From Aciduricibacillus chroicocephali (lineage in GTDB: Bacteria; Bacillota; Bacilli; Bacillales; Amphibacillaceae): 64,000 bases of DNA. The notes under the pieces were generated by a model. It did no database searches. It was not told the origin of the DNA and saw nothing but the letters and a program-made list of their open reading frames with translations. The position numbers were made by a program, and so were the translations under genes. The stretch lies in assembly GCF_030762805.1 (NCBI RefSeq), contig NZ_CP129113.1, positions 356,001-420,000 on the forward strand, in the 5' to 3' direction. Of this stretch, positions 36,721-50,601 are shown piece after piece (within the stretch, counting starts at the first letter, position 1; the number at the start of each line of letters is the position of its first letter).

Positions 36721-38579
36721 AACTGCTGGAGGCAATGAAAGAACGAATCCTTATTGGCGATGGAGCGATGGGAACGCTGCTCTATTCTTATGGCGTCGAT
36801 CGCTGCTTCGAGGAATTGTGCTTGACGCATCCGGATCAGGTTTTGAATGTACATCGCGCCTATATTGAAGCTGGGGCCGATGTGATCCAGACGAATACGT
36901 ACGGGGCGAACTATATTAAGCTAGCCAGATATGGTCTCGAGGACAAAGTAAAGCAGATCAATGAAGCAGCTGTCCAACTTGCTAGGAAGGCAGCTGGTGA
37001 TGAGGCATTTGTCGTTGGAACAATTGGTGGAATTCACGGTACACAGTCTTTGCTCGGTTCTAAAGAAGAGATTAAAAGAAGTTTCCGCGAGCAACTTTAT
37101 TGTCTGCTTATGGAGAAGGTCGATGGCATTCTTCTTGAAACTTATTATGATCTTGATGAACTGATCATGGTACTCGATATCGCAAGAGAGATAACAGATA
37201 TTCCGATTATAGCTAATGTATCCATGCATGAAGCCGGAACTTTGGAAAATGGCATGCCACTTGCAAAAGCATTACAAGAACTGGAGAAACATGGAGCGGA
37301 TGTTGTAGGAATCAATTGCCGTCTTGGCCCATATCATATGGTTCGTTCACTGGAAGAAGTTCCGTTGCTTGATCATGCTTTTCTTGCAGCATATCCGAAC
37401 GCTAGTCTTCCAGCCTATAGCGAGGGTAAGTTGGAATATGTTAATCATCCTGACTATTTCCGAAAATGTGCTCAGGACTTCAGGGATGAAGGTGTTCGGC
37501 TGATTGGCGGATGCTGTGGTACAACGCCTGAACATATTAGAGCTCTTGCTGAAGGAGTGCGTGGTGTTACACCACTTGCTGAGAAGCAGGTTGAGGAGAA
37601 ACCGCACCCGGTTGCAATAAGGGAAAAACGAAGCAAGAAGGAAAAACCGCTTCATGAAATTGCGAAGAAACGCCATTCTGTAATTGTAGAACTGGATGCA
37701 CCTAAACACTTGCATACAGAGGAATTTCTGGATGGGGTAAGAGCTTTGAAGGCGTCTGGAGTCGATGCGGTCACACTTGCTGACAACTCTCTTGCCAGTC
37801 CTCGTATATGCAATGCTGCAATGGCGACCTTGGTAAGACAGGAATGTGATATGAGACCACTCGTCCATCTCACTTGCAGGGACCGTAATCTGATTGGATT
37901 GCAATCTCATTTGATGGGACTGCACACACTCGGAATGCATGACATTTTGGCAATAACTGGCGATCCGACGAAAATAGGTGATTTCCCAGGTGCTACTTCC
38001 GTGTTCGACGTCACTTCATTTGAACTGATCAAGCTGATCAAACAGTTCAACGAAGGAACTTCCTTCTCGGGCAAGTCGCTAAAAAAATCGACGAATTTCT
38101 CAGTAGCTGCTGCATTTAACCCAAATGTCAAAAATATGGAGCAGGCAGTAAAAAGACTTGAACGTAAGATCAGTTTTGGAGCTGACTATTTCCTGACGCA
38201 GCCTGTCTATAGCAAGGAAACAATCATAGAACTTGCTAACGCAACGAAACATATTGAAGCTCCAATCTATATAGGCATCATGCCACTTACCTCATCAAGA
38301 AACGCTGAGTTCCTTCATAACGAAGTGCCAGGCATCAAGCTGACTGATGATGTAAGAGATAGAATGGCGTCAGCTCGCGGAGACAAAGATAAATCAATAG
38401 AAATTGGCATTGATATTTCCAAGGATCTTTTGGATACCGCACTGGAATATTTTAAAGGAATTTACCTTATCACGCCTTTCATGCGCTATGACGTTAGTGT
38501 CAAACTTGTTGAATATATAAACAGCAGACTAAACAATGACTTGAAGGGGGTGCATGCCGGCGATATTCAGCATACATGA
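36717..38579 (+). CDS. yitJ: bifunctional homocysteine S-methyltransferase / methylenetetrahydrofolate reductase (YitJ)
   Basis: The 620-residue protein fuses an N-terminal homocysteine S-methyltransferase (about 1-290; zinc cysteines in GINCRLGP and [11 protein letters not shown]) to a C-terminal methylenetetrahydrofolate reductase (about 310-600; [38 protein letters not shown]). It supplies 5-methyl-tetrahydrofolate for MetE and may methylate homocysteine itself. The TTG start overlaps the metI stop by four bases. The fusion is standard for Bacillus YitJ. Confidence 0.95.
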   Translation: MKLLEAMKERILIGDGAMGTLLYSYGVDRCFEELCLTHPDQVLNVHRAYIEAGADVIQTNTYGANYIKLARYGLEDKVKQINEAAVQLARKAAGDEAFVVGTIGGIHGTQSLLGSKEEIKRSFREQLYCLLMEKVDGILLETYYDLDELIMVLDIAREITDIPIIANVSMHEAGTLENGMPLAKALQELEKHGADVVGINCRLGPYHMVRSLEEVPLLDHAFLAAYPNASLPAYSEGKLEYVNHPDYFRKCAQDFRDEGVRLIGGCCGTTPEHIRALAEGVRGVTPLAEKQVEEKPHPVAIREKRSKKEKPLHEIAKKRHSVIVELDAPKHLHTEEFLDGVRALKASGVDAVTLADNSLASPRICNAAMATLVRQECDMRPLVHLTCRDRNLIGLQSHLMGLHTLGMHDILAITGDPTKIGDFPGATSVFDVTSFELIKLIKQFNEGTSFSGKSLKKSTNFSVAAAFNPNVKNMEQAVKRLERKISFGADYFLTQPVYSKETIIELANATKHIEAPIYIGIMPLTSSRNAEFLHNEVPGIKLTDDVRDRMASARGDKDKSIEIGIDISKDLLDTALEYFKGIYLITPFMRYDVSVKLVEYINSRLNNDLKGVHAGDIQHT

Positions 38580-38659
38580 TCAACTTCAGTAAAATAGATG
38601 CCCATCAGCATTTTGAACATAGCATTCTCAAAAAAATAGAAATCAGGGAGGAAAATAAT

Positions 38660-40951
38660 ATGTCTAAAGTTATCAGCTCAAGCTTGGGTTACCCGAGAAT
38701 CGGTGAAATGAGAGAGTGGAAGAGAGCTCTTGAGAATTATTGGAACGGGGAAAGCACACAGGAAGAACTTATTGCAAAGACAGATGAAATCCGTCTAAAC
38801 AACTTGAAGAAACAAAAGGAATTCGGCCTCGATCTAATTCCTGTTGGCGAATTCTCTCTATATGATCATGTGCTTGATACGTCAGCTACATTCGGTATTG
38901 TTCCAGAACGCTACAACTACAAAGGCGGAAAAGTGGACGTTGATACATACTTCGCTATGGCTCGTGGTGTGAAAGATGCAGTTGCATCTGAAATGACAAA
39001 GTGGTTCAACACGAACTACCATTACATGGTTCCTGAGCTTGATCATGCTAAGCCTGAACTTGTTGAAAACCGTGCACTTGCTTACTACAAAGAAGCTAAA
39101 GAAAAGCTTGGCATTGACGGAAAGCCGGTTATCCTTGGCCCAATCACATACTTGAAACTTTCTAAAGGTTATGAGCCGGAGCAGTTTGCTTCTCTTCTAA
39201 ACCAGTTCGTACCACTATATGTACAGATTCTTAAAGAACTCGCTGAAGCTGGCGCTACTTGGGTTCAGATTGATGAGCCAATCTTCTCTACAAATGCTTC
39301 TAGCGAAGTAATTGAATATGCTAAAGAGGTATACGGAACGTTCAGCAAGGAAGTCCCTGGAATTAAGATTATCTTCCAGACATACTTCGAGCGCTTGTTC
39401 AACTACAAAGAAATCACTGAACTTCCGGTTGCGGCGATTGGTATTGACTTCGTTCACGGAAAAGAATCTCTTGCGCAGCTTAAAGAAAATGGCTTCCCGA
39501 AAGATAAAGTACTTGCTGCCGGTGTAATTGATGGACGTAATGTATGGCGTGCAGATCTTGATGCGAAATTCGACCTTGTCGAAGCAATTAAGGAACATGT
39601 TTCTGAAGACCGTTTGATCATCCAGCCATCATGTTCTGTACTTCATGTACCAGTTTCTAAAAAACCTGAAGAAAAGCTTGATTCTGTTATCCTTGGAGGC
39701 CTTTCATTCGCTGATGAAAAACTTCAGGAAATCGTTTCTCTTACAAAAGCTGCAAACGAAGGCAGAGAAGCTGCAAAAGCAGCATTCGAAGATAGCAAAA
39801 AAGCTCTTGAAGCTGTAAATGCAAGCCATCGTTCTAATGAAGATGTTAAGAAGAGCACAGCTAACCTTACAGCAGCAGATGCAGAGCGTGCACAACCATT
39901 CGCAGAGCGCATCAAAGCACAGGATGAGCGTTTCAACTTGCCGCTTCTTCCTACAACAACGATTGGAAGCTTGCCTCAGACGGCTGTTGTTAAGCAGACT
40001 CGTACTAAGTGGCGCAAAGGTGAAATTTCTGACGCACAGTACGAAACATTCGTTAAAGACAACATCAAGAAGTGGGTTGAAATCCAGGAAGAGCTTGATA
40101 TCGATGTTCTTGTACATGGTGAGTTCGAGCGTAATGACATGGTTGAGTACTTCGGTGAGAAGCTTAAAGGCTTTGGTGTTACACAATACGGCTGGGTTCA
40201 GTCTTACGGTTCCCGTTGTGTTAAGCCACCACTAATCTTCGGAGATGTTTATTGGGAAGAGCCAATCACAGTTAAGGAAAGTGTTTATGCACAGTCACTT
40301 ACGAGCCGCCCAATGAAAGGTATGCTTACTGGTCCTTGCACAATCCTAAACTGGTCATTCGTACATGATAATGCTTCTGAAGCAACAGTCATGAACCAGA
40401 TCGGTTTGGCAATTCGCAAAGAGATCGAAGCACTTGAAGAAGCGGGAATCAAAATTATCCAGGTTGATGAACCAGCACTTCGTGAAGGTCTTCCACTAGA
40501 CAAGACTAAGTGGGAAGAGTACCTTGATGCTGCGGCTTACGCGTTCCGCTTGTCTACTGCAACTGTTCAAGCTGACACGCAGATTCATACGCATATGTGC
40601 TACTCGAACTTCAAAGATATCTTCGATGCAATCGATGCGCTTGATGCTGATGTAATTTCTATTGAAACTTCACGCAGCCATGGTGAACTCGTTCAGACAT
40701 TCGAAGATAACACATACACAAAAGAAATCGGTCTTGGTGTTTATGATATCCACAGCCCACGCGTTCCAAGTGTCGGAGAAGTGAAGCACAACATCACACG
40801 CGCTTTGAACACAATTTCACCTAAGCAGTTCTGGGTTAACCCTGACTGTGGTCTAAAAACTCGTAAAGAAAAAGAAACAATCGATGCATTGAAAGTAATG
40901 GTTCAAGCAGCGAAAGAAGCTCGCGAAGAAGTACTTCAGGAACAGAAATAA
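38660..40951 (+). CDS. metE: cobalamin-independent methionine synthase
   Basis: MetE transfers methyl from methyl-tetrahydropteroyl-triglutamate to homocysteine. The 763-residue protein has the two MetE domains; the C-terminal zinc site is visible in HTHMCYSNF and NPDCGLKTR, and the N-terminal domain starts [17 protein letters not shown]. The frame runs upstream to 38576, but GGGAGG seven to eight bases before the ATG at 38660 fixes the start. It closes the S-box operon. Confidence 0.97.
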   Translation: MSKVISSSLGYPRIGEMREWKRALENYWNGESTQEELIAKTDEIRLNNLKKQKEFGLDLIPVGEFSLYDHVLDTSATFGIVPERYNYKGGKVDVDTYFAMARGVKDAVASEMTKWFNTNYHYMVPELDHAKPELVENRALAYYKEAKEKLGIDGKPVILGPITYLKLSKGYEPEQFASLLNQFVPLYVQILKELAEAGATWVQIDEPIFSTNASSEVIEYAKEVYGTFSKEVPGIKIIFQTYFERLFNYKEITELPVAAIGIDFVHGKESLAQLKENGFPKDKVLAAGVIDGRNVWRADLDAKFDLVEAIKEHVSEDRLIIQPSCSVLHVPVSKKPEEKLDSVILGGLSFADEKLQEIVSLTKAANEGREAAKAAFEDSKKALEAVNASHRSNEDVKKSTANLTAADAERAQPFAERIKAQDERFNLPLLPTTTIGSLPQTAVVKQTRTKWRKGEISDAQYETFVKDNIKKWVEIQEELDIDVLVHGEFERNDMVEYFGEKLKGFGVTQYGWVQSYGSRCVKPPLIFGDVYWEEPITVKESVYAQSLTSRPMKGMLTGPCTILNWSFVHDNASEATVMNQIGLAIRKEIEALEEAGIKIIQVDEPALREGLPLDKTKWEEYLDAAAYAFRLSTATVQADTQIHTHMCYSNFKDIFDAIDALDADVISIETSRSHGELVQTFEDNTYTKEIGLGVYDIHSPRVPSVGEVKHNITRALNTISPKQFWVNPDCGLKTRKEKETIDALKVMVQAAKEAREEVLQEQK

Positions 40952-40952
40952 T

Positions 40953-40984
40953 AAAAAACCCCCTCGACACGAGGGGGTTTTTTA
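40953..40984. terminator. strong terminator after metE
   Basis: AAAAAACCCCCTCG pairs with CGAGGGGGTTTTTT over a three-base loop. It also lies just past the stop of the convergent yueI gene. Confidence 0.95.
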
Positions 40985-40987
40985 TAT

Positions 40988-41431
40988 TTATGATAGCCAG
41001 CTTTTGATTTTTTTTAAGAGTGATTGCTGCTTCGGTGCATTGTTTGTTTCAAGAGCAGGCTCTTTTTCCTGTAAGAAAATATTCTCACGATCAATCGCTT
41101 TATCAAGAGTCAGGACAGCACCGATGTCCGTATTCTTTTCTTCGTTTGTTATCGAAGTGAATGGAATATTATTTTTCTTGGCAGCAGCCTTAATATCTTT
41201 GAAGTACTGGTGTGCTATTTCTCCATTCAACAGCAATGAGGCATCTGGATGAGCATTCATCTCACGTTCCAATTCAACCAGCCCTTTGCCCTTCATAACT
41301 TGTCCAGTCGTAAGTGCAAGCAATATTCGCTCACGCAAGGTGCCGAGGAAGCGATCGCGTTCACCTTGTTTAGGTAATTTCGTTCCATAAATCCCTTCTT
41401 TGATATAGTCTTCTGTGCTTTTTCCACTCAT
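40988..41431 (-). CDS. yueI: YueI family protein (DUF1694)
   Basis: The 147-residue protein matches the YueI family: DYIKEGIYGTKLPKQGERDRFLG at the N-terminus and GEIAHQYFKDIKAAAKKNNIPFT in the middle. The family is widespread in Bacilli, soluble, and of unknown function; the fold is related to L7Ae-like/ribosome-associated proteins only by prediction. AAGGAG at nine bases supports the ATG at 41431 rather than one at 41464. It is a single gene converging on metE. Confidence 0.88.
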   Translation of the reverse strand: MSGKSTEDYIKEGIYGTKLPKQGERDRFLGTLRERILLALTTGQVMKGKGLVELEREMNAHPDASLLLNGEIAHQYFKDIKAAAKKNNIPFTSITNEEKNTDIGAVLTLDKAIDRENIFLQEKEPALETNNAPKQQSLLKKIKSWLS

Positions 41432-41559
41432 CAGTTCCTGCTCCTTTATAATCCGAATTCTCATAATGATCTACTTATATTGTACAATTTTTATTAGCTG
41501 TTTTGTAACAAAAGAGATGTCATAGAATTAAATATTTAGAAAAATCCCAACTATACATA

Positions 41560-41588
41560 TTGACTGTTTAATCAAAAAGCTGTATGAT
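41560..41588 (+). promoter_or_regulatory. sigma-A promoter of ilvE
   Basis: TTGACT (41560-41565) and TATGAT (41583-41588) have a 17-base spacer. The transcript would start near 41595. Confidence 0.8.
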
Positions 41589-41603
41589 TAACGGAACATA
41601 GCG

Positions 41604-41651
41604 AACAACACTACGCGCCTTTATCGTTAAGGGCTGGGAGTGTTGTTTTAT
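41604..41651 (+). terminator. terminator-like hairpin in the ilvE leader
   Basis: AACAACACT pairs with AGTGTTGTT, with an inner CCTT/AAGG stem, followed by TTTAT. It lies only about ten bases after the expected transcription start and before ilvE, so it may be an attenuator or a stabilising 5' hairpin. No T-box or aptamer motif precedes it. Confidence 0.6.
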
Positions 41652-41664
41652 CAATCCATTTTAA

Positions 41665-41679
41665 ATTTTTCTAAAAATT
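41665..41679. promoter_or_regulatory. CodY-box-like sequence in the ilvE leader
   Basis: ATTTTTCTAAAAATT matches the CodY motif AATTTTCWGAAAATT at 13 of 15 positions and lies within an 18-base palindrome (41663-41680). It is downstream of the promoter, so CodY would act as a roadblock. CodY control of ilvE/ybgE is known in B. subtilis. Confidence 0.6.
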
Positions 41680-41705
41680 TAAAATAAAGAAAGGAGTGCT
41701 TACGT

Positions 41706-42614
41706 ATGACCGATCAATGGATCTATCTGGATAACAGATTCGTCAAAAAGGAAGATGCTGTTGTCTCTGTATTCGATCATGGTTTCCTTTACGGAGACGG
41801 TGTGTTTGAAGGCATTCGAGTCTATAGCGGAAACATCTTCCGTCTTGACGAGCATTTGGATCGCTTGTATGCATCTGCACATTCCATCATGCTGAATATC
41901 CCCTATACTAAGGAGGAGTTTACGCAGATTATTATCGACACCGTTAAGAAAAATAAACTCTACAGCGCGTATATCCGCGTAGTTGTTTCGAGGGGAGCCG
42001 GCAACCTCGGACTCGATCCCCGGAATTGCCCGGCACCAAGCGTTATCGTGATTGCGGAAGCACTTTCCATATACGCTGAATCTCTATATGAAAATGGACT
42101 AAAAATGGCATCTGTAGCTACAAGAAGAAACCGGGCAGACATTTTAAGCCCGCAGGTCAAGTCACTAAACTATCTGAACAATATTATCGTGAAGCTTGAA
42201 TCAATCCAGGCTGGGGCAGATGAAGCTTTAATGATGAACTCGGAAGGTTATGTGACGGAAGGTTCTGCAGATAACATTTTTGTTGTCAAAAATGGCAAGA
42301 TTAAGACACCGCCTGTCTATCTTGGAGCATTGGAAGGTATCACACGCAATGTAATCATTGACCTTGCTAAAGAAAATGGTTATGTCTTGGAAGAGACACC
42401 ATTTACACGTCATGATGTATATATTGCTGATGAAGTTTTTCTAACTGGTACAGCGGCGGAAGTTATTGCCGTAGTCAATGTAGACCAGCGTGTAATTGGT
42501 TCAGGCAAGCCTGGCCCAGTCACAAACAGTCTGCTTAAAGTTTTCAGACAAGTCGTTGAAACCGACGGGGTTAAATGCTATACAGAAAGCGAAATTGCAA
42601 AATTAGTCAGATAA
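41706..42614 (+). CDS. ilvE: branched-chain amino acid aminotransferase
   Basis: IlvE performs the last step of Ile, Val and Leu synthesis. The 302-residue class IV PLP enzyme has the N-terminal FDHGFLYGDGVFEGIRVYSG, the PLP lysine in SLNYLNNIIVKLES-type context (VKSLNYLNN), and the EGSADNIFVVKNGKIKTPP signature. It resembles the IlvE class of archaea and Proteobacteria rather than the longer YbgE/YwaA proteins of B. subtilis (about 360 residues). AAAGGAG precedes the ATG. It has its own promoter and is separated from the ilvB operon by the T-box leader. Confidence 0.93.
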   Translation: MTDQWIYLDNRFVKKEDAVVSVFDHGFLYGDGVFEGIRVYSGNIFRLDEHLDRLYASAHSIMLNIPYTKEEFTQIIIDTVKKNKLYSAYIRVVVSRGAGNLGLDPRNCPAPSVIVIAEALSIYAESLYENGLKMASVATRRNRADILSPQVKSLNYLNNIIVKLESIQAGADEALMMNSEGYVTEGSADNIFVVKNGKIKTPPVYLGALEGITRNVIIDLAKENGYVLEETPFTRHDVYIADEVFLTGTAAEVIAVVNVDQRVIGSGKPGPVTNSLLKVFRQVVETDGVKCYTESEIAKLVR

Positions 42615-42843
42615 TTTCGTTTTAATGGATGTCAATATGCGACAAATTATGTATAATGAAAATACAGCGGATTACAATTTATAATCATTATACCCGCTTG
42701 GCGATTTTTTATACCGCATAAACCTTTTTATTTTTCATAGGAATTAGTGAAAGTATGAATTAATAATTCTGAAAACATGAATTATTGCAATCATATCTGA
42801 CTCTTCGAAATAAAGAGTTATTACTATATGAATAATCTTAAAA
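42615..42843. other. non-coding stretch between ilvE and the T-box leader
   Basis: It holds a TATAAT at 42652-42657 without a good -35, a weak AGCGG/CCGCT hairpin followed by six T (42666-42712) that may end the ilvE transcript, and a partial CodY-like match around 42763-42777 (ATAATTCTGAAAACA, 10 of 15). The T-box promoter is not clear. Confidence 0.35.
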
Positions 42844-43160
42844 TGATGACGGGAAACGATTTGAAACAAAGACAGGAACAGAGAGTCGGAGATTGCTGAG
42901 ATTCCGGCGCTGTCTGTTACAAGTCCATCCTCCCTGAGTGCCGGTCTGAAAGGATACGTCCGAATAAGCCTGGCCAGGTGCCTTCGCACCTGTTACCAAA
43001 ACGAACCCGGTTTATTTATTACCGGTTCATAAGACAGTTACTGCAAGGTTACTGAAAACTTGGGTGGTACCGTGGAACGAGTAAACTCTTTTCGCCCCAA
43101 AAATTCCGAATATATTTGAAAGCGCGAGAATTTAGGGGGAGAAGAGGTTTTTTATTTTAT
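42844..43160 (+). ncRNA. T-box leader of the ilv-leu operon, with its terminator
   Basis: The T-box sequence GGGTGGTACCGTGG is at 43063-43076. Upstream, Stem I is recognisable by AGGAACAGAGAGTCGG and the distal loop GAGATTGCTGAGATT closed by CCGGC. Downstream a terminator forms from CTCTTTTCGCCCC (43086-43098) and GGGGGAGAAGAGG (43135-43147), followed by T-rich sequence. Uncharged tRNA should stabilise the antiterminator. The specifier triplet is not certain; CTC (Leu) at 42930-42932 is the expected codon for this operon, but GTC (42923-42925) and ATC (42927-42929) lie next to it. Confidence 0.93.
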
Positions 43161-43230
43161 TAGCAGAAGCCGAAAGAAATTTAGTTGTGGCTTGCACTAT
43201 AGAGGCTGACCTACAACAAGGAGGAAGTGA

Positions 43231-44955
43231 GTGGGAATGGAAATGAAGCGGGAATTGAACGAAGCGAATCAACCTAAGAATGGTGCCGATCTCTTTGTCT
43301 GGTCATTGGTTGATGCGGGTGTAGACACGCTCTTCGGATATCCTGGCGGTGCTGTACTACCGATTTATGACGCCTTGTACAGAAATCAGGCTCCATTCAA
43401 ACATATCCTTTCAAGACATGAGCAGGGCTCCATCCATGCTGCTGAAGGGTATGCGCGTACAACAGGAAAGCCTGGAGTTGTCCTGGCTACGTCCGGACCG
43501 GGGGCAACAAACCTGATCACTGGTATTGCAGATGCGATCATGGATTCAATTCCGCTCGTAATCTTCACCGGGCAGGTTGCCCACCAGGTAATTGGAACAG
43601 ACGCCTTCCAGGAATCGGACATCATGGGGATCACAACACCGATTACTAAATACAATTATCAAGTAGAGAAACTTTCAGATTTGCCTCGTGTAATCAAGGA
43701 AGCTTTCTACATTGCTACAACAGGACGTCCAGGTCCGGTATTAATTGATATACCGAAGAATATTTCCGAAGAAATCTCCGGGAAAGAATTCGACAGTGAT
43801 TTCTATTTACCGGGATATCAGCCAACGACTAAGCCAAATCCTTTGCAAATTGTCAAATTGGCCGATGCACTTTCAAAGTCTAAGAGACCAATTGTTCTTA
43901 CCGGTGCAGGAATTCAATTTGCGGGAGCATCAGAAGAGCTTCGTCAATTCGTTCGGAAATACAATTTGCCTGTGACGAGCACATTACATGGTCTAGGAGT
44001 ATTCCCTGGAACAGATGAACAGTTCCTTGGCATGGCCGGAATGCATGGCACATATACTGCCAATATGGCTCATTATGAGTGTGATTTGCTTATTAATATC
44101 GGAGCAAGATTCGATGACAGATTAACAGGCAAGCTCGAACACTTTGCGCCAAACGCTAGAATTGCTCACATCGACATCGATCCTGCTGAAATTGGCAAGG
44201 TTATACCGACTGAGATTCCAGTCGTGGCTGATGCCAAAGAAGCGCTTAACGCTCTGATTGGCAGCAATATCAGCATGCCGGATCATGGAGAATGGATTGA
44301 TAAGCTCCAGAAATCCAAAGAGGAATATCCACTTTGGTATAACCGTTCAGACGAGGCAATCTCACCGCAGTGGATGGTTGAACAAGTTTACAAAGCATCC
44401 AAAGGAAACGCGATCGTAACTACTGATGTAGGTCAACATCAAATGTGGGCTGCTCAGTTCTATAAGTTCGACGAACCGAATCGCTGGGCTACTTCCGGAG
44501 GATTAGGCACAATGGGCTTTGGCTTCCCGGCAGCAATCGGAGCACAGCTTGGAGCACCTGAGGAGCTTGTAGTTTCAATTGTAGGAGATGCAGGGTTCCA
44601 GATGACTTTGCAGGAACTTGCTGTTGCGCATGAACGCAATCTTCGAGTGAAAGTCATCATCTTAAACAATTCGGCATTGGGAATGGTTCGCCAATGGCAG
44701 GAAAGTTTCTATGATGAACGTTATTCAGAGTCCCTGCTCACTGTAAATCCCGACTTCGTCAAGCTTGCTGAGAGCTATGGAGTTCGCGGAGTAAGAGTAG
44801 AGAAGGAATCTGAAGTCCCTGCGCTCCTTGAAGATATCTTTGCTTATGATGGTCCGGTCGTCGTTGATGCTCGAGTTGTTCAAAAGGAATGTGTCTACCC
44901 TATGATCGCTCCAGGTAAGGGAATTCATGAAATGATTGGAGTGAAGCAGCCGTGA
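43231..44955 (+). CDS. ilvB: acetolactate synthase large (catalytic) subunit
   Basis: IlvB condenses pyruvate with pyruvate or 2-oxobutyrate. The 574-residue thiamine diphosphate enzyme has [15 protein letters not shown] with [15 protein letters not shown] (catalytic Glu), the FAD region in the middle domain, and the ThDP/Mg motif [19 protein letters not shown]-like segment near residue 450. The GTG at 43231 has AAGGAGG six bases upstream; ATG codons follow two and four codons later. It is the first gene after the T-box. Confidence 0.97.
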   Translation: MGMEMKRELNEANQPKNGADLFVWSLVDAGVDTLFGYPGGAVLPIYDALYRNQAPFKHILSRHEQGSIHAAEGYARTTGKPGVVLATSGPGATNLITGIADAIMDSIPLVIFTGQVAHQVIGTDAFQESDIMGITTPITKYNYQVEKLSDLPRVIKEAFYIATTGRPGPVLIDIPKNISEEISGKEFDSDFYLPGYQPTTKPNPLQIVKLADALSKSKRPIVLTGAGIQFAGASEELRQFVRKYNLPVTSTLHGLGVFPGTDEQFLGMAGMHGTYTANMAHYECDLLINIGARFDDRLTGKLEHFAPNARIAHIDIDPAEIGKVIPTEIPVVADAKEALNALIGSNISMPDHGEWIDKLQKSKEEYPLWYNRSDEAISPQWMVEQVYKASKGNAIVTTDVGQHQMWAAQFYKFDEPNRWATSGGLGTMGFGFPAAIGAQLGAPEELVVSIVGDAGFQMTLQELAVAHERNLRVKVIILNNSALGMVRQWQESFYDERYSESLLTVNPDFVKLAESYGVRGVRVEKESEVPALLEDIFAYDGPVVVDARVVQKECVYPMIAPGKGIHEMIGVKQP

Positions 44956-45470
44956 AGCGCATCATAACAGCTACTGTACAGGATCGTGCCGGTGTTCTGA
45001 ACCGAATTACCGGCATGCTGTACAAGCGCCAATTCAACATTGAAAGCATTTCTGTTGGAAGTTCTGAAACTGAAGGCGTTTCTAAAATGACATTCGTCGT
45101 TGATGTCGGTGACCATCAGAAGCTGGAACAGCTGACGAAGCAGCTTAACAAACAAATTGATGTCCTAAAAGTTTCAGATATTACGGATAAAGCCATGGTT
45201 GCAAGAGAGTTGGCACTTGTCAAAGTGAACAGCAGCAGCCAGGCACGTACTGAAATTCAGGGAGTCATTGCTCCGTTCCGAGCTTCCGTCATTGATGTAA
45301 GCAAAGACAGCATGACAATTCAGATTACCGGGAAACCGGACAAGGTCGAAGCGATGATTACACTCCTCCGTCCTTATGGTATTAAAGAGCTTACGAGAAC
45401 AGGTGTGACTGCTTTCTTGAGAGGACAGCAGCCTGGCAATGTTACTGAGATAAATTCTTTATCTATATAA
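44952..45470 (+). CDS. ilvN: acetolactate synthase small (regulatory) subunit
   Basis: The 172-residue protein has an N-terminal ACT domain ([20 protein letters not shown], for valine feedback) and the usual C-terminal domain ([21 protein letters not shown]). The GTG start overlaps the ilvB stop by four bases, so expression of the two subunits is coupled. B. subtilis calls the same gene ilvH. Confidence 0.95.
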   Translation: MKRIITATVQDRAGVLNRITGMLYKRQFNIESISVGSSETEGVSKMTFVVDVGDHQKLEQLTKQLNKQIDVLKVSDITDKAMVARELALVKVNSSSQARTEIQGVIAPFRASVIDVSKDSMTIQITGKPDKVEAMITLLRPYGIKELTRTGVTAFLRGQQPGNVTEINSLSI

Positions 45471-48057
<2,587 letters not shown>

Positions 48058-48079
48058 TATGAAAAAGGAGGGGAGTATA

Positions 48080-49159
48080 ATGACAAAGAAAATTGTATTG
48101 CTCCCAGGAGATGGAATCGGTCGGGAAATTATGGGGTCGGCCAAAGCTGTACTGGAAACAGTCGCAGAAAAGTTCGGTCATGAGTTTGAATTTGAGACAC
48201 ATGCAATCGGAGGCGATGCTTACGACAGATTGGGTGAACCGCTGCCGGAAGAAACGGTCCAGGCCTGCGAAGGTGCGGACGCAATTCTGCTCGGTGCCGT
48301 CGGAGGACATAAATGGGACTCCCTTCCAAAACATTTGCGACCGGAACAAGGATTGCTTGGAATTCGTAAAAAACTTGGCCTGTTTGCCAATTTACGCCCG
48401 ATTAAAGGATTCAAACCACTGCTCCATGCTTCACCTTTGAAAGAGGAAATCGTAGCAGGCAGTGATATTTTAATCATTAGGGAGCTGACTGGCGGTCTTT
48501 ATTTCGGTAAACCGAGCGAACGCCGTGACAATGGCAACGTTGTTGTTGATACTCTGTATTATGAGCGTCACGAGATTGAACGCATCGTGGAACAGGCATT
48601 CAATTCCGCAATGCTTCGCAACAAGCATCTTGTTTCCGTTGATAAAGCAAATGTTCTTGAATCAAGCAGAATGTGGCGAGAGATTGTTGATGAGAAGAGC
48701 AAAGACTACCCAGAAGTGACTGTTGAGCATTTACTTGTTGATGCGGTAGCAATGAAGCTGATAACTGAACCGAAAAAATTCGATTGCATCGTTACAGAGA
48801 ACCTCTTTGGTGACATCCTTAGTGATGAAGCATCAGTCCTCACTGGTTCATTGGGTATGCTTCCATCAGCTAGCTTGTCTGATAAAGTAGGCCTTTACGA
48901 GCCGGTACACGGATCAGCTCCTGACATAGCCGGTAAAGGAATTGCCAATCCAATGGGGATGATTCTCTCTGCGGCGATGATGCTGCGCTACTCTTTTGAA
49001 CTTAAAGAAGAAGCGGAAGCTATTGAACAGGCAGTAAATGCTACTTTGGAACAGGGTTATCATACAGCAGACTTGCAGATTAAGGATGGCAAGAAAGTAG
49101 GAACAGAGGAAGTTACACAGGTGATTATTGATCAACTGAATGTAAAAATTACTTCATGA
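48080..49159 (+). CDS. leuB: 3-isopropylmalate dehydrogenase
   Basis: LeuB oxidises and decarboxylates 3-isopropylmalate with NAD. The 359-residue protein has [12 protein letters not shown], the substrate segment [15 protein letters not shown] and the metal/NAD region [20 protein letters not shown] with [16 protein letters not shown] frame runs upstream to 48002 in leuA, but AAGGAGGGG fits the ATG at 48080. Confidence 0.97.
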   Translation: MTKKIVLLPGDGIGREIMGSAKAVLETVAEKFGHEFEFETHAIGGDAYDRLGEPLPEETVQACEGADAILLGAVGGHKWDSLPKHLRPEQGLLGIRKKLGLFANLRPIKGFKPLLHASPLKEEIVAGSDILIIRELTGGLYFGKPSERRDNGNVVVDTLYYERHEIERIVEQAFNSAMLRNKHLVSVDKANVLESSRMWREIVDEKSKDYPEVTVEHLLVDAVAMKLITEPKKFDCIVTENLFGDILSDEASVLTGSLGMLPSASLSDKVGLYEPVHGSAPDIAGKGIANPMGMILSAAMMLRYSFELKEEAEAIEQAVNATLEQGYHTADLQIKDGKKVGTEEVTQVIIDQLNVKITS

Positions 49160-49178
49160 AAAGCGGAGGTGTCATGAA

Positions 49179-50588
49179 ATGGTAAAACCAAAAACAGTCA
49201 TTGAGAAGATTTGGGAAAAACATGTCGTGCATAAAGAAGGCGATCAGAATCTATTGTATATTGATTTGCATTTGGTTCATGAAGTGACGTCGCCGCAGGC
49301 TTTTGAAGGTTTGCGCCTGAATAATCGCAAAGTACGTCGTACAGATTTGACCTTTGCGACGATGGATCATAATGTGCCGACTTATAAGAGACATGAAGTA
49401 AGAGATGCGACATCAAAAAAACAGATGGATACATTGCAGCAAAACTGTCAGGAATTTGGTGTTTCTCTTGCTGATATGTACCATCCGGACCAGGGAATTG
49501 TACACGTAATCGGACCTGAGCTTGGATTGACACAACCGGGCAAAACAATTGTTTGTGGTGATAGTCATACTTCTACTCACGGTGCTTTCGGGGCTCTTGG
49601 TTTTGGGATTGGTACTTCCGAAGTGGAACATGTTTTGGCGACGCAGACTGTATGGCAAGGTACTCCAAAAACATTGAACTTGAAGGTTGTTGGTGATCTG
49701 CGCCCTGGTATTACGGCAAAAGATTTGATGCTAGCAATCATCGCTAAATTCGGTGTTGGTTTTGGAACAGGATATATTGTTGAATATACAGGAAAGGCAA
49801 TCCATGATTTGCCGATGGAAGGCCGAATGACAATTTGTAATATGTCCATTGAAGCAGGTGCACGTGCGGGCTTGATTAGCCCGGATGAGACAACTGTGGA
49901 ATTCCTTCGCGGACGCCGCCACGTTCCTCAAAAAACAGCTGACTTTGAAAAGGCAGCAGCTGAGTGGCTTTCCCTTGCCACTGATGAAGGGGCAGAATAT
50001 GATGAGACTCTTGTCATTAATGCAGCAGAAGTTGAACCACAAGTTACATGGGGTACAAACCCGGCTATGTGTGTTCCCGTAAGTGGATGCACACCTCGTC
50101 TTGAGGATGTAAATTACGATCCAAACGTTAAACGTGCCTTGGAATATATGGGTCTTGAAGAAGGTCAGCCTATTGAGTCTATCGAAGTTGATCATATTTT
50201 CATTGGATCATGCACGAACTCACGTGTACGCGATTTGAGAAATGCAGCTGAAATTGTAAAGGGTAAGAAACTTCACTCAAACATCAAGAAGGCAATCGTT
50301 GTACCAGGCTCGTTCACAGTTAAGATGCAGGCTGAAAAAGAAGGACTTGACCAAATTTTCATCGATGCAGGTTTTGAATGGCGCAATTCTGGATGCAGTG
50401 CTTGCCTTGGAATGAATGATGACGTTATTCCGTCAGGCGGACGCTGTGCTTCCACTTCCAACCGTAACTTCGAAGGCAGACAGGGAAATGGAGCACGTAC
50501 ACACTTGGTTAGTCCAGAAATGGCTGCTGCAGCAGCAATTCATGGTCATTTCATCGATGTACGCCAGTTAACAGGCATTCTTAACTAA
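49179..50588 (+). CDS. leuC: 3-isopropylmalate dehydratase large subunit
   Basis: LeuC with LeuD isomerises 2- to 3-isopropylmalate. The 469-residue aconitase-family protein has the [4Fe-4S] cysteines in [12 protein letters not shown] and [12 protein letters not shown], and the [20 protein letters not shown] motif. AGCGGAGG precedes the ATG, 19 bases after leuB. Confidence 0.97.
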   Translation: MVKPKTVIEKIWEKHVVHKEGDQNLLYIDLHLVHEVTSPQAFEGLRLNNRKVRRTDLTFATMDHNVPTYKRHEVRDATSKKQMDTLQQNCQEFGVSLADMYHPDQGIVHVIGPELGLTQPGKTIVCGDSHTSTHGAFGALGFGIGTSEVEHVLATQTVWQGTPKTLNLKVVGDLRPGITAKDLMLAIIAKFGVGFGTGYIVEYTGKAIHDLPMEGRMTICNMSIEAGARAGLISPDETTVEFLRGRRHVPQKTADFEKAAAEWLSLATDEGAEYDETLVINAAEVEPQVTWGTNPAMCVPVSGCTPRLEDVNYDPNVKRALEYMGLEEGQPIESIEVDHIFIGSCTNSRVRDLRNAAEIVKGKKLHSNIKKAIVVPGSFTVKMQAEKEGLDQIFIDAGFEWRNSGCSACLGMNDDVIPSGGRCASTSNRNFEGRQGNGARTHLVSPEMAAAAAIHGHFIDVRQLTGILN

Positions 50589-50601
50589 AGGAGGACCAGA
50601 C

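Noticed and set aside
39724-40235. Long antisense frames within metE and other highly expressed biosynthetic genes.
   Set aside because: They mirror codon-biased genes and have no ribosome binding sites or family-like features.
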